A DNA stretch of 64,000 bases, taken from Caballeronia sp. GAFFF1. Its GTDB lineage: Bacteria > Pseudomonadota > Gammaproteobacteria > Burkholderiales > Burkholderiaceae. The notes below the pieces were generated by a model. It saw only the letters and a list, made by a program, of their open reading frames with translations, searched no databases and was not told the origin of the DNA. The DNA is taken from contig NZ_JALQEM010000028.1 of assembly GCF_023630705.1 (NCBI RefSeq), positions 124,001 through 188,000 of the forward strand. The letters are read 5' to 3'. This document shows, one piece after another, positions 55,288 through 64,000 of the stretch. The translations under genes were made by a program, and so were the position numbers. Numbering within the stretch: the first letter of the stretch is position 1; each line of letters begins with the position of its first letter.

Positions 55288-56759
55288 TGCAGCGCCTGAG
55301 CGGTCCCGGCTGGAGCGTTCGTGCCCGCGCTCGCCTGTCCGGTCATCTTGTCCGCCTCGACGACCCAGCCGCCGCCCATCACCTTGTACAGGGTGACGAA
55401 GGACGTGAGCGCGGCCGCCTGCGTCTGCGTCTGCGCAAGTTGCGCGTCGAAGAGACTGCGCTCGGCATCGAGCACTTCGATGTAGCTCGTATAGCCGCCC
55501 TCGTAGCGCGCCCGCGCAAGCCGCGCATAGGTGCTGAGCGCCGTGACCTGGCGGCCTTGCACTTCGAGCTGCGTGTGCAGCTTTTCGGAAGCGATGAGCG
55601 CGTCGTCGACTTCCTGAAAGGCAACCTGAATGGCTTTCTGATACGACAGCAGCGCAGCCCGCTGCTGCGCTTCGGCCGTCTGCACCTGACCGGAGATGTT
55701 GCCCGCCGTGAAGATGGGCTGCGTCACCGCGCCCGCGAACGACCACACGCGCGACGGCCCGGTGAAGAGCGACGAGAACTGGCCGCTCGCCGTGCCGAAC
55801 AAGCCGGTGATCGAGATTTGCGGGAAGTACAGCGCCCGCGCCGCGCCGATGAGCGCATTCGCTGCAATCAGGTTCTGCTCGGCCTGCAGCAGGTCGGGCC
55901 GGCGCTCGAGCAGATCGGAAGGCAGTCCCGCCGGAATCACGGGCGTGGCGAGCGCGCCGAGTTCGCGGCCGCGCACGATCGGCCGCGGGTTGTCGCCGAG
56001 CAGGATGGAAAGCGCGTCTTCCTGCTGCGCGATTTGCGTTTCCAGTTGCGGAATCGTGGCGAGCGAGGCTTCGTATTCGGACTGGCTCTGCGCGAGTTCC
56101 ATCTGCGAGACTTCGCCGCCCTGAAAGCGCAGCGTGAACACGTGCACCGATTCCGCGCGGCTTTCGGTGGTCGCCTTCGCGATGGCAAGCTGCTGATCGA
56201 GGCTGCGCAGGTTCAGATACGACGACGCGACCGATGCCACGAGCGACAGGATCGTCGCCCGGCGAGCCTCCTCGCTCGACAGCAGATTCGCGCGCGCCGC
56301 TTCCGTCAGCCTGCGAATGCGGCCGAAGAGGTCGATCTCCCACGCCGCCGACACCGAAAGCTCGAAGTCGTTGAAGACCGGTCCGACGCCCGGCAGCGTA
56401 GGCTGCGGTCCCGCCTGCGAGATACGCTGCCGTCCCGCCGTCGCGCCTGCCGAGATCTGCGGGAACAGCGCCGAGCGCGTCGTGACGAACTGGCCCATGA
56501 ACTGTTCGACGCGCGCCGCTGCTATCTTCACGTCCTTGTTGTTGACGAGCGCGGTGGCGATGAGGTCGTCGAGAACAGGGTCCTGGAACTGCTTCCACCA
56601 TTCGGTGTTCGCGGTGTCGGCGACTTCGGTGGCGGCGAAGCGAAAGGTCGCGGGCGTCGGCACGGGCTCGCGCGAATAGTTCGGCCCGAGCAGGCAGCCG
56701 TTCAGCGACACGACGCCGACGAGACCCGCGAGCGAGAGAAAGAGCCGGGCGCGCCGCAT
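55284..56759 (-). CDS. RND efflux outer-membrane factor lipoprotein (NodT/OprM family)
   Basis: Outer-membrane channel component, 491 residues. Signal with lipobox ending LNGC at Cys22. Two OEP repeats with typical coiled-coil and barrel signatures: NTEWWKQFQDPVLDDLIATAL, AAWEIDLFGRIRRLTEAARANLL and DLLERRPDLLQAEQNLIAANA, then ALLSYQKAIQVAFQEVDDAL and RYEGGYTSYIEVLDAERSLF. One base separates its start from the pump gene stop, and it overlaps pqiA by four bases. Channel of a tripartite drug-efflux system. Confidence 0.93.
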   Translation of the reverse strand: MRRARLFLSLAGLVGVVSLNGCLLGPNYSREPVPTPATFRFAATEVADTANTEWWKQFQDPVLDDLIATALVNNKDVKIAAARVEQFMGQFVTTRSALFPQISAGATAGRQRISQAGPQPTLPGVGPVFNDFELSVSAAWEIDLFGRIRRLTEAARANLLSSEEARRATILSLVASVASSYLNLRSLDQQLAIAKATTESRAESVHVFTLRFQGGEVSQMELAQSQSEYEASLATIPQLETQIAQQEDALSILLGDNPRPIVRGRELGALATPVIPAGLPSDLLERRPDLLQAEQNLIAANALIGAARALYFPQISITGLFGTASGQFSSLFTGPSRVWSFAGAVTQPIFTAGNISGQVQTAEAQQRAALLSYQKAIQVAFQEVDDALIASEKLHTQLEVQGRQVTALSTYARLARARYEGGYTSYIEVLDAERSLFDAQLAQTQTQAAALTSFVTLYKVMGGGWVVEADKMTGQASAGTNAPAGTAQALQ

Positions 56760-56760
56760 G

Positions 56761-59700
56761 TCAGTTCCCCTCGTTGGGAGCGGAAGGCCGCGCGTCGGCG
56801 CCGCCGCCCGATGCGCCGTGAGCTTGCGCGGCATCGGAAGCGTGTGCCGGCGCGGCCGCGGCCGGCGGGGCGTGTCCGCTTTTCTTGCTCGAGCGCGAGG
56901 ACATCGTTTCGAGCACGTAGAAGAACATCGGAATAAAGAATACGGCGATGACCGTTGCGCCGAGCATCCCGCCGATCACGCCTGTGCCGATGGAATGCCG
57001 GCTGTTCGCCGATGCGCCCGTCGCGATGGCGAGCGGCACGCAGCCGAGGATGAACGCGAGCGATGTCATGACGATCGGCCGCAGACGTTCTTCCGCGGCA
57101 ATCATCGTCGCGTCGAACACGGATTTGCCCGACTCGCGGTTGATCACGGCGAATTCGAAGATGAGAATCGCGTTCTTGGCGGCCAGCGCGACGAGCATGG
57201 TGAGGCCGATCTGGAAATACACGTCGTTGTTGAGCCCGCGCAGCAGGATGGCGAGCAGCGCGCCGAAGATGGCGAAGGGCACGGCCATCAAGACGCCGAA
57301 CGGCAGGCTCCACTTCTCGTACTGGGCGGCGAGAATCAGGAACACCATCACGAGCCCGAATATGAAAACGAGTGCCGACGAACTGCCCGACTGCTTCGCT
57401 TCGAACGCCTCGCCGCTCCACGCAATGCCGTAATCGGACGGCAATCCGGCAGCCACTTCTTCCAGCGCCTGGATGACCTGCCCGGACGCATAACCGGGCG
57501 CGGCGTTCGCGGTGATCTTGACTGCCGGGAAGTTGTTGAAGCGCGTGATGAGGTCGGGCCCCGTGACGTAACGCGTGTTGACCACCGACTTGAGCGGCAC
57601 CATGCTGCCGCTCTTGCTCTTCACGAAGATCTGCGTGAGATCGTCGGGCCGCAGCCGATACGAAGGCTCGGCCTGAAGGATCACTTGCCAGAGGCGGCTC
57701 GACCGGTTGAATTGCGATACATAGAGCGAGCCGAACATCGTCTGCATCGCGCTGTACACGTCCTCGACGGGCACGCCGAGCGTCTCGGCCTTGTCGCGAT
57801 CCACGTCCGCGAGCAACTGCTGCGAAGCCGCGTTGAAGGTCGACGTGACGCCGGTCAGTTCAGGCCGGCGCTTGGCCTTGGCCACGAAGTCGTCGACGAT
57901 CGCCGCGAACTGCGCGGTGGGCGCGTCGCCCTTGCTCTGAATCCACATTTCCGTGCCGCCCGTGGTGCCGAGGCCCGGTATCGACGGCGGATTGAGCGGC
58001 ACGACAATGCCTTCCCTGATCTGCGAGAGCGCCTTGTAGGCATCGACCAGCACGGAGCGCGCGTTCTGCGTGCGGATGTTCGCGGACTTGTAGCGCTCGT
58101 CGAAGCTCTTGAAGCCCACGAAGAACGTCGACGCATTGTTCTTGTTCTGGCTGTCAAGAAGACTGAAGCCGTCGACGGTCGCGATGCTGCCGACTGCCGG
58201 CTGCTTCAGGAAATATTCGGTGACGCGGTCTGACACTTCTCCCGTTCGATCCAAAGATGCCGCGTCCGGCATGATGACCGCGCCCAGCAGATAGCCCTGA
58301 TCTTCGGGCGGCAGGAACGCCGTGGGAATGTCGCGCATCATGACGACAGCAAGCGCAATCATTCCGACGAACAGCAACAACGCGATGACGAAGCGTTTAA
58401 TCGCGACGCGCACCACCGACGTGTAGCCCGCCGTCATGCGCGCGAACTGGCGGTCGAACCAGCGGAAGAAGCCCTTCTTCTCGTGATGCCCCGGCTTGAG
58501 CAGCAGCGAGGCGAGGGCAGGCGACAAGGTCAGTGCGACGATGCCCGAGATGATGACCGATATCGCGATGGTAATGGCGAACTGCTTGTACATCTGCCCC
58601 GTGATGCCGCCGAGAAACGCCACGGGCACGAACACGGCGCACAGCACGAGAACGATGGCGACCACCGGCCCGGCCACTTCGTCCATCGCAAGTTTCGCGG
58701 CCGCCTTCGGATCGAGCTTGTGCACCGTCATGTTGCGCTCGACGTTTTCGATCACGACGATCGCATCGTCCACGACAATGCCGATAGCCAGCACCATGCC
58801 GAAGAGGGTCAGCATGTTGATGGAGAAGCCGAGCGCCGACATGCCCATGAACGTGCCGACGATGGACACGGGCACCGCGAGCACCGGAATCAGCGTGGCG
58901 CGCAGGCTTTGCAGAAACACGAACACGACGATCACCACGAGCACGACCGCTTCGAAGAACGTATGCACGACATCGGAAATGGAGGCCCGCGTGAATTCGG
59001 TCGTGTCCATCGCGATCTGGTAGTCGATGCCTTCCGGAAACGACTTCTTCATTTCGGCGAGACGCGCGCGCACTTGCTTCGAGACGTCGAGCGCATTCGC
59101 GCCCGGCTGCTGATACACCGCGAGCACCGTCGCGGACTTGCCCTGAAAGCGGCTGCGAATGGAATAGTCTTTCTGGCCGAGTTCCGCGCGGCCCACGTCC
59201 TTCAGACGCACGATAGCCGCGCCGCCCGACTCCGCGCGGATGATGATGTTCTCGAACTGCGACGGCTCCGTGAGCCGCCCCGATGTCGTCACCGCGAACG
59301 ACTGCTCGACGGGCGCGCCCGTCGGCGATTGCCCGAGGCGTCCCACCGCGAACTGCTGGTTCTGGTTGGCGACGGCTGTCTGCACATCGGCGGCCGTAAC
59401 GCCGAGTTGCGCCATGCGGTCGGGCTTGAGCCAGATGCGCATGGCGTAATCGGGCGTGCCGAATATGCTCGCCTGATTCGCGCCGGGAATGCGCTTGAGG
59501 GCATCCAGCACGTAGACGTTCGCGTAGTTGGCGATATAGGTGGCGTCGTAACGCTCGTCGGGCGAATAGATGGCGATCACCATCATGAACGCCTGCGACT
59601 TCTTCTGCACCTGCACGCCTTGCGCCGTGACCGATTGCGGCAGTTGCGGCAACGCGAGGTTGACGCGGTTCTGCACGTCCACTTGCGCCAGCTCCGGGTT

Positions 59701-60000
59701 GGTGCCGATCTCGAAGTACGCGTTGATGGTCAGGTTGCCCGTCGAGGAACTCGACGAACTCATGTAGATCATCCGGTCGGCGCCATTGACCTGCTGTTCG
59801 ATCGGCGCGGCTACGTTGTTCGCGACGACATCGGCGCTCGCGCCCGGATACGTCGCGGAGATGGTGATTTGCGGCGGCGTGATGTCGGGATACTGCGCTG
59901 TCGGCAGCGCGAGCATCGCAAGCGCGCCGCCCAGCGTGATGACGATGGAAATGACCGAGGCAAAAATCGGGCGGTCAATGCAGAAATGTGAGATGTTCAT
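56761..60000 (-). CDS. RND multidrug efflux pump (AcrB/MexB-type HAE1 permease)
   Basis: Proton-driven trimeric pump of 1079 residues, 12 helices in two repeats. The start is FCIDRPIFASVISIVITLGG. The proton-relay pair is in IGIVVDDAIVVIENVERNM near residue 410, and a conserved Lys and Thr are expected further on. Large periplasmic loops lie at about 40-340 and 560-870. The tail is Pro/Ala-rich (PPAAAAPAHASD), longer than AcrB. Substrates: hydrophobic drugs, dyes, detergents, aromatic compounds. It follows the adaptor gene after 62 bases. Confidence 0.94.
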   Translation of the reverse strand: MNISHFCIDRPIFASVISIVITLGGALAMLALPTAQYPDITPPQITISATYPGASADVVANNVAAPIEQQVNGADRMIYMSSSSSSTGNLTINAYFEIGTNPELAQVDVQNRVNLALPQLPQSVTAQGVQVQKKSQAFMMVIAIYSPDERYDATYIANYANVYVLDALKRIPGANQASIFGTPDYAMRIWLKPDRMAQLGVTAADVQTAVANQNQQFAVGRLGQSPTGAPVEQSFAVTTSGRLTEPSQFENIIIRAESGGAAIVRLKDVGRAELGQKDYSIRSRFQGKSATVLAVYQQPGANALDVSKQVRARLAEMKKSFPEGIDYQIAMDTTEFTRASISDVVHTFFEAVVLVVIVVFVFLQSLRATLIPVLAVPVSIVGTFMGMSALGFSINMLTLFGMVLAIGIVVDDAIVVIENVERNMTVHKLDPKAAAKLAMDEVAGPVVAIVLVLCAVFVPVAFLGGITGQMYKQFAITIAISVIISGIVALTLSPALASLLLKPGHHEKKGFFRWFDRQFARMTAGYTSVVRVAIKRFVIALLLFVGMIALAVVMMRDIPTAFLPPEDQGYLLGAVIMPDAASLDRTGEVSDRVTEYFLKQPAVGSIATVDGFSLLDSQNKNNASTFFVGFKSFDERYKSANIRTQNARSVLVDAYKALSQIREGIVVPLNPPSIPGLGTTGGTEMWIQSKGDAPTAQFAAIVDDFVAKAKRRPELTGVTSTFNAASQQLLADVDRDKAETLGVPVEDVYSAMQTMFGSLYVSQFNRSSRLWQVILQAEPSYRLRPDDLTQIFVKSKSGSMVPLKSVVNTRYVTGPDLITRFNNFPAVKITANAAPGYASGQVIQALEEVAAGLPSDYGIAWSGEAFEAKQSGSSSALVFIFGLVMVFLILAAQYEKWSLPFGVLMAVPFAIFGALLAILLRGLNNDVYFQIGLTMLVALAAKNAILIFEFAVINRESGKSVFDATMIAAEERLRPIVMTSLAFILGCVPLAIATGASANSRHSIGTGVIGGMLGATVIAVFFIPMFFYVLETMSSRSSKKSGHAPPAAAAPAHASDAAQAHGASGGGADARPSAPNEGN

Positions 60001-60062
60001 TGGCCTCTTCCGCGCGACGTGCTTCCGATGCTTCCATTGCTTCCGGTAGTCGGCTCTTCAGA

Positions 60063-61346
60063 TCACTTCTCGGTGCCGCCGCCTTCGTTTTTTGTTTGGG
60101 TCAGGGACGCCTGCGCGCCGGGAGCGGACGTCGCGGCTGGCGCCGCTGCCGGTGCTTCGCCCGGCGTCGGCGCGCTGACCACGCGCACTTGAGAATCGGC
60201 TCCGACGCGCACGGCGCCGTCGACGATCACGCGCTCCCCCGCCTTCAGGCCGCTCGTCACGAACCAGTCGTCGCCATGCCATTCGCCGACTTCGACTACG
60301 CGCTGACGCGGCTTGGATTGGTCATCGAGCACCCAGACGAAATGACTTTTCGCGCCCTGCAGAATCGCGCGCTGCGGCACCAGAATGGCGTTGGGGCGCA
60401 CCGCGCCCGCCACGCGCGCCTTCACGAACTGGCCGGGGCGCAGCGTGCCGCGCGGGTTTGCGAACACCGCGCGCACGAGGAACGTGCCCGTCTCCGTGCT
60501 GAACGCCGGATTCGTGAAGTCGATGTGGCCAGTTTGCGGGTAGACAGATCCGTCTGCCTGAATGACGGTCACATCGAACTTGTTTCCGGGCGGAAAGTGC
60601 AGTTCGTCTTTGCGGATCTCCTCGCGCCATCTCAACAACTCGTTCTCCGAGATGCTGAAGTTCACCCACATCGGGTCCAACTGATAGATGTAGGTGAGGA
60701 GGCCCGATTGCGTCGGCGTGACGTAGCTGCCTTCCTGCACGCGCGCAAAACTCGACAACCCCTTGAGCGGCGAACGGATCGTCGTATAGCTCAGGTTCAG
60801 TTGCGCGGTCTGCACTTCGCCTTGCGCGGCGATGACGGCGGCTTCGGCCTGCTTTTCATTACCGGTGGCGTCGTCGAGATCCTTCTTGCTCAACGCGTTC
60901 ATCGCGGCGAGCGGCACCACGCGCGCGAGATTCTGCTTCGTGACGAAGAGCCGCGCCTGCTGCTGCGCGAGTGCGCCCTTGGCCGTTTGCAATGCGGCCT
61001 CGAAGGGGCGCTTGTCCATGAGGAACATCACCTGTCCGGCTTCGACCAGCGCGCCTTCGGTGTACATGCGCTTCTCGAGAAAGCCGTCGACCCGTGCGCG
61101 TATTTCCACTTCGCGCGAACTCTGTGTCTGCGCGGTGAACTCGAAGTTCACTGGCGTGGACTTTGACGTGACGGTGACGACGGTGACATCGACGGCCGGC
61201 CGCGGCGCTTCGGGAGGCGGCTTGTTGCACGCCGCGAGCGCGAGCAGCACGATCGAGGCAGAGCAACGCAAGCGCAGTGCGAGCATCCGGCGCGGCAGTT
61301 CGTAGAACCGCTTGCAGTCGAGCATCTGTTTGCACATGAACGCCAT
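60063..61346 (-). CDS. RND efflux periplasmic adaptor lipoprotein
   Basis: Membrane-fusion protein of 427 residues, first gene of the six-gene operon. Start at 61346, supported by GGGGGGAGG before the ATG. The lipobox is LLALAAC with Cys40, meaning a rather long signal region; starting at Met21 would look more typical but has no ribosome-binding site. Lipoyl/hairpin domains include REVEIRARVDGFLEKRMYTEGALVEAGQ, IRSPLKGLSSFARVQEGSYV and RPGQFVKARVAG. It links pump and outer-membrane factor. Confidence 0.92.
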   Translation of the reverse strand: MAFMCKQMLDCKRFYELPRRMLALRLRCSASIVLLALAACNKPPPEAPRPAVDVTVVTVTSKSTPVNFEFTAQTQSSREVEIRARVDGFLEKRMYTEGALVEAGQVMFLMDKRPFEAALQTAKGALAQQQARLFVTKQNLARVVPLAAMNALSKKDLDDATGNEKQAEAAVIAAQGEVQTAQLNLSYTTIRSPLKGLSSFARVQEGSYVTPTQSGLLTYIYQLDPMWVNFSISENELLRWREEIRKDELHFPPGNKFDVTVIQADGSVYPQTGHIDFTNPAFSTETGTFLVRAVFANPRGTLRPGQFVKARVAGAVRPNAILVPQRAILQGAKSHFVWVLDDQSKPRQRVVEVGEWHGDDWFVTSGLKAGERVIVDGAVRVGADSQVRVVSAPTPGEAPAAAPAATSAPGAQASLTQTKNEGGGTEK

Positions 61347-61856
61347 GAGCGCCTCCCCCCTGGGATGGCCGATAGTCGGGAGCGAACGCGCTGACGCGTG
61401 CTCGCCACGGCATGCTCGCGCGATGCAATTGGCGACTGCGTACTAAACGACGGCGTGCCGCGGAAGCATCGGCTTCCCGAGCGACGCCATCGATACAACC
61501 GAATGGCCAAGCGACGTCAATGAGCGCGAGCCTGATACTTGTGATGTGTTAGCGGACTCCGATCGTAACGGTGCGAAGCGCCGGAAAGGTCGGCTTTCCA
61601 CCGTCAGGCGTGACGTTTTCGATGAGTTCAGTAATAAACGAAGACGATCCAAAACGCCATAAAAAATTTGGTGGGGATCACGGGCGAAGGAATGCCTCTG
61701 CGTGCGCGGTGCTAAAGGCTGACGAATCGTCACCGTGCATGAATGTAGGGATTACTTATTATCGTTCGCGACGGATATATCGATTGTGGAAACAATAGTC
61801 GCAACTATGCACACGCCCGAATTTTTCTCTGCCTTCATTCCGGGTTACGTGTCGAC
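61347..61856. other. upstream part of the divergent region between RND operon and ArsR gene
   Basis: About 510 bases without a supported gene. Items seen: palindrome GATATATC at 61774-61781, an inverted repeat ATTGT/ACAAT at 61783-61796 with a 4-base loop, and a TATCGTT element at 61760-61766. The RND promoter must be here but I cannot fix it. Confidence 0.4.
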
Positions 61857-61885
61857 TTGCATATCGCAAATTAACGATATATACT
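61857..61885 (+). promoter_or_regulatory. promoter for arsR-OYE transcript
   Basis: TTGCAT at 61857-61862 and TATACT at 61880-61885 with a 17-base spacer, a good sigma-70 arrangement about 73 bases before the arsR-type start codon. Confidence 0.7.
61861..61880. promoter_or_regulatory. inverted repeat in promoter spacer, likely ArsR operator
   Basis: ATATCG and CGATAT arms with an 8-base AT-rich centre, placed between and overlapping the -35 and -10 hexamers. A repressor bound here would block the promoter. TATCGTT, whose complement is at 61873-61879, also occurs at 61760-61766 and 62306-62312. Confidence 0.6.
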
Positions 61886-61957
61886 TCGCTTCAAGACGAT
61901 TTGGAACGTGCGTGCTCACCGCCGCATGTGCCGGCCGTCAGGCGCACGAACAACGAA

Positions 61958-62251
61958 ATGGACATCGACGCAATACACAAGGCCCTTGCCAACCCCCTTC
62001 GCCGCGAGATTCTCGAATGGCTGAAGGAGCCGGAGCGACATTTCCCCGATCAGGAACTGCCGCTGTCGCATGGCGTCTGCGCGGGCCAGATCGATGGGCG
62101 CTGCGGCATGTCGCAGTCCACCGTTTCCGCGCATCTTGCCACTCTGCATAAAGCCGGGCTCGTCACCACCAAGCGCGTAGGGCAGTGGGTGTTCTTCAAG
62201 CGCGACGAAGCGGTCATTCAGGCGTTTCGCGATTCCATCGGGAATCTTTGA
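61958..62251 (+). CDS. ArsR-family transcriptional regulator
   Basis: A 97-residue winged-HTH repressor. Start at 61958 (MDIDAIHKALANPLRREILEWL). The recognition helix region is MSQSTVSAHLATLHKAGLVTTKRVGQWVFFKRD. A cysteine pair in the middle (Cys in HGVCAGQ and DGRCGMSQS), just before the recognition helix, could be redox- or electrophile-reactive. The usual ELCVCDL metal site is not present. It precedes an Old Yellow Enzyme gene by 61 bases and its promoter holds a fitting palindrome. Confidence 0.88.
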   Translation: MDIDAIHKALANPLRREILEWLKEPERHFPDQELPLSHGVCAGQIDGRCGMSQSTVSAHLATLHKAGLVTTKRVGQWVFFKRDEAVIQAFRDSIGNL

Positions 62252-62312
62252 GCGTGCGGATGCGCTTCGAGGCGACAGCATCATTTCAATTCAATTAGGA
62301 TATCTTATCGTT

Positions 62313-63374
62313 ATGCCGACTCTTTTCGATCCGCTTCAGGTAGGCGCAATCACGCTCAAGAACCGCATCGTCATGGCGCCGCTCACGCGCCAGCGCGCAG
62401 GCGTCGAACGCGTGCCGAACGCAATGATGGCGCAGTACTACGCCGATCGCGCATCGGCCGGTCTCATTCTCAGCGAAGCGACTTCCGTCACGCCGCAGGG
62501 CGTCGGTTATGCCGATACCCCGGGCATCTGGTCGGACGAGCAAGTCGAAGGCTGGAAGCTCGTCACGCGCGCCGTGCATGAAGCAGGCGGCAAGATCTTC
62601 CTGCAGTTGTGGCACGTGGGCCGCATTTCGGACCCCATCTTCCTGAACGGCGAACTGCCGGTCGCGCCGAGCGCGATCGCAGCAGCAGGACATGTGAGCC
62701 TCGTGCGTCCGCAGCGTCCTTACGTCACGCCGCGCGCGCTGGAACTCGATGAGATCGCAGGCGTGGTCGCGGCTTATCGCAAGGGCGCGGAGAACGCGAA
62801 GCGCGCGGGCTTCGACGGCGTGGAAGTGCACGGCGCGAACGGATATCTGCTCGACCAGTTCCTGCAGGACAGCACCAACAAGCGCACCGACGAGTACGGC
62901 GGCCCGATCGAAAATCGCGCGCGCCTGATGCTCGAAGTGGTCGACGAGTGCATCGCGGTGTGGGGCCCGGATCGCGTGGGCGTGCATCTCGCGCCGCGCG
63001 CCGATTCGCATACCATGGGCGACAGCGACCGCGCAGCCACCTTCGGCTATGTCGCGCGTGAGCTCGGCAAGCGCAAGATTGCCTTCATCGCAGCGCGCGA
63101 GGCGGAAGGTCCGGATAGCCTCGGACCGCAACTGAAGAAGGCATTCGGCGGCGTGTATATCGCCAACGAAGGCTTCACGAAGCAAAGCGCCGAGGCCATC
63201 ATCGAGCGTGGCGATGCCGACGCCGTGGCGTGGGGCAAGCCGTTCATTGCGAACGCGGACCTAGTGCGCCGCTTCGAGATCGACGCGCCGCTGAATCAGC
63301 CGGATACCACGACGTTCTACGCACCGGGTGCGAAGGGCTATACGGATTACCCGTTGCTGGAGACGGCAGAGTAA
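62313..63374 (+). CDS. nemA: Old Yellow Enzyme family alkene reductase (NemA-like)
   Basis: FMN-dependent reductase of activated alkenes, quinones, N-ethylmaleimide and nitro compounds. Length is 353 residues, TIM barrel. Family signatures are the FMN-binding MAPLTRQRA, LQLWHVGRIS, GFDGVEVHGANGYLLDQFLQDSTNKRTDEYGG, RVGVHLAPRADS and GDADAVAWGKPFIANADL. The H-x-x-N pair (HGAN) for substrate binding is present. It lies after the arsR-type gene. A TATCGTT element (62306-62312) sits directly before its start, so it may be separately controlled. A strong terminator follows. Confidence 0.94.
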   Translation: MPTLFDPLQVGAITLKNRIVMAPLTRQRAGVERVPNAMMAQYYADRASAGLILSEATSVTPQGVGYADTPGIWSDEQVEGWKLVTRAVHEAGGKIFLQLWHVGRISDPIFLNGELPVAPSAIAAAGHVSLVRPQRPYVTPRALELDEIAGVVAAYRKGAENAKRAGFDGVEVHGANGYLLDQFLQDSTNKRTDEYGGPIENRARLMLEVVDECIAVWGPDRVGVHLAPRADSHTMGDSDRAATFGYVARELGKRKIAFIAAREAEGPDSLGPQLKKAFGGVYIANEGFTKQSAEAIIERGDADAVAWGKPFIANADLVRRFEIDAPLNQPDTTTFYAPGAKGYTDYPLLETAE

Positions 63375-63401
63375 GCAACGCACGCTTTGCGTATGTTTGT
63401 G

Positions 63402-63430
63402 AAACAGCGGCTTCGGCCGCTGTTTTTTTT
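63402..63430 (+). terminator. intrinsic terminator with TTCG loop after the OYE gene
   Basis: AAACAGCGGC / GCCGCTGTTT perfect 10-bp stem, TTCG tetraloop, then a run of T. The remaining 290 bases up to 63720 hold only the leader of the next gene. Confidence 0.95.
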
Positions 63431-63720
63431 CGCCTCACGGTCGGTCTCATGCGCTGCTACGTCGTGCAACGACCTCATCTCTCCGAACGCGCTTCGAAAT
63501 TATCATTTTCGCTCTCTACCGCGCCGCGAAAATAGTGTATTGGTGCGTTTGACTTTCTGCCGGCCGTTCTCAACCACGCGCACCCGCGCCGGAACGACAC
63601 CAACCCGGCGCATGCCGCGATTCGTGTCATGAACGATTCAAGACGCCGCTCATTCCTTACGTTTCTCCCGTGCCCGTCGGGCATCTGACGGTCTCGGGTT
63701 CATCCCGCAAAGGAGCGCAT

Positions 63721-64000
63721 ATGTCGTGGCTTACGCAAACGCTGCGCAGTTACCCGGAGATCGCCATCTTTCTCTCGCTCGGCATCGGGTACTGGGTCGG
63801 CGGAAAATCGTTCAAAGGATTCAGCCTCGGTGCGGTGACCGCGACGCTGCTCGCCGCCATCGCCATCGGGCAACTCGGCATCGCCATCTCGTCGAATGTG
63901 AAGGCCGTCTTCTTTCTGATGTTTCTGTTCGCGGTCGGCTATGGCGTCGGCCCGCAATTCGTGCGCGGCATCGCGAAAGACGGCTTGCCGCAGGCGCTTT
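63721..64000 (+). CDS. aspartate-alanine antiporter-like transporter (AspT/YidE family), 3' end outside window
   Basis: First 93 residues of an inner-membrane carrier; no stop codon before the window ends. Start ATG 63721 with AAAGGAG ten bases upstream. Three hydrophobic helices are visible ([54 protein letters not shown]). The last two match the AspT duplicated domain beginning ([11 protein letters not shown]). Aspartate:alanine exchange in tetragenococci defines the family; the substrate here is unknown. Confidence 0.85.
   Translation, partial: MSWLTQTLRSYPEIAIFLSLGIGYWVGGKSFKGFSLGAVTATLLAAIAIGQLGIAISSNVKAVFFLMFLFAVGYGVGPQFVRGIAKDGLPQAL

Noticed and set aside
63475..63684. Small minus-strand open frame before the AspT-like gene
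   Set aside because: No ribosome-binding site or recognisable family; it lies in the leader of the next gene.

Overview
The window is GC-rich, densely packed chromosomal DNA from a Burkholderiaceae-type betaproteobacterium. Burkholderia sensu lato (Paraburkholderia or Caballeronia) fits best. I infer this from codon bias, from DUF2827-type proteins, a kgtP-like permease, small PASDP-type proteins and a UdgX protein fused to an N-terminal domain. No rRNA, tRNA, CRISPR array, insertion sequence or prophage was recognised. Most of the window looks like stable accessory or core chromosome.

Layout. 1-9.8 kb: end of an alpha-ketoglutarate permease gene, small regulators, an AraC regulator divergent from an acyl-CoA dehydrogenase/acyl-CoA synthetase pair, a secreted hypothetical protein with a clear terminator, an AI-2E-type permease and 3-hydroxybutyryl-CoA dehydrogenase. 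10.1-15.3 kb: two overlapping DUF2827 paralogues, a cupin, a YadGH-type ABC exporter and an exported MsrB. 15.6-23.8 kb: a membrane metallophosphoesterase, an M20 amidohydrolase, a chemoreceptor, a half-length GT9 protein, a UdgX-family DNA repair protein and a MocA-like nucleotidyltransferase. 23.9-27.9 kb: a three-subunit periplasmic molybdenum aldehyde oxidoreductase (PaoABC type). 28.3-33.1 kb: a TPR-GT9 protein, a GNAT-like protein, and GFA and DUF72 proteins. 33.3-36.8 kb: a tandem pair of acid-type serine peptidases (S53 then S10). 36.9-43.7 kb: a BvgS-like hybrid kinase without an adjacent regulator, a secreted HNH-like protein, a heptanucleotide tandem repeat, an L,D-transpeptidase with a hexapeptide-repeat linker, and an EamA exporter. 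43.9-50.4 kb: a PhnSTUV-type 2-aminoethylphosphonate importer and glycogen phosphorylase. 51.8-63.4 kb: a six-gene operon joining a complete tripartite RND efflux pump to PqiABC, facing an ArsR regulator and an Old Yellow Enzyme. The window ends in an AspT-like transporter.

How genes work together. The most interesting block is the last one. Adaptor, RND pump, outer-membrane factor, PqiA, PqiB and PqiC lie head to tail with overlaps of 1-4 bases or a 1-base gap from the pump onward. Export of toxic compounds and MCE-type lipid transport therefore appear to be made together. The divergent ArsR/OYE pair has a good promoter with an inverted repeat inside its spacer, and a recurring TATCGTT element. 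I propose, as inference, a combined response to electrophilic or redox-active toxicants: sensing, reduction, export and envelope repair. Other points worth following are the degenerate covalent-loop motif of UdgX, two tandem-repeat loci around the L,D-transpeptidase, and the uncharacterised DUF2827 pair.
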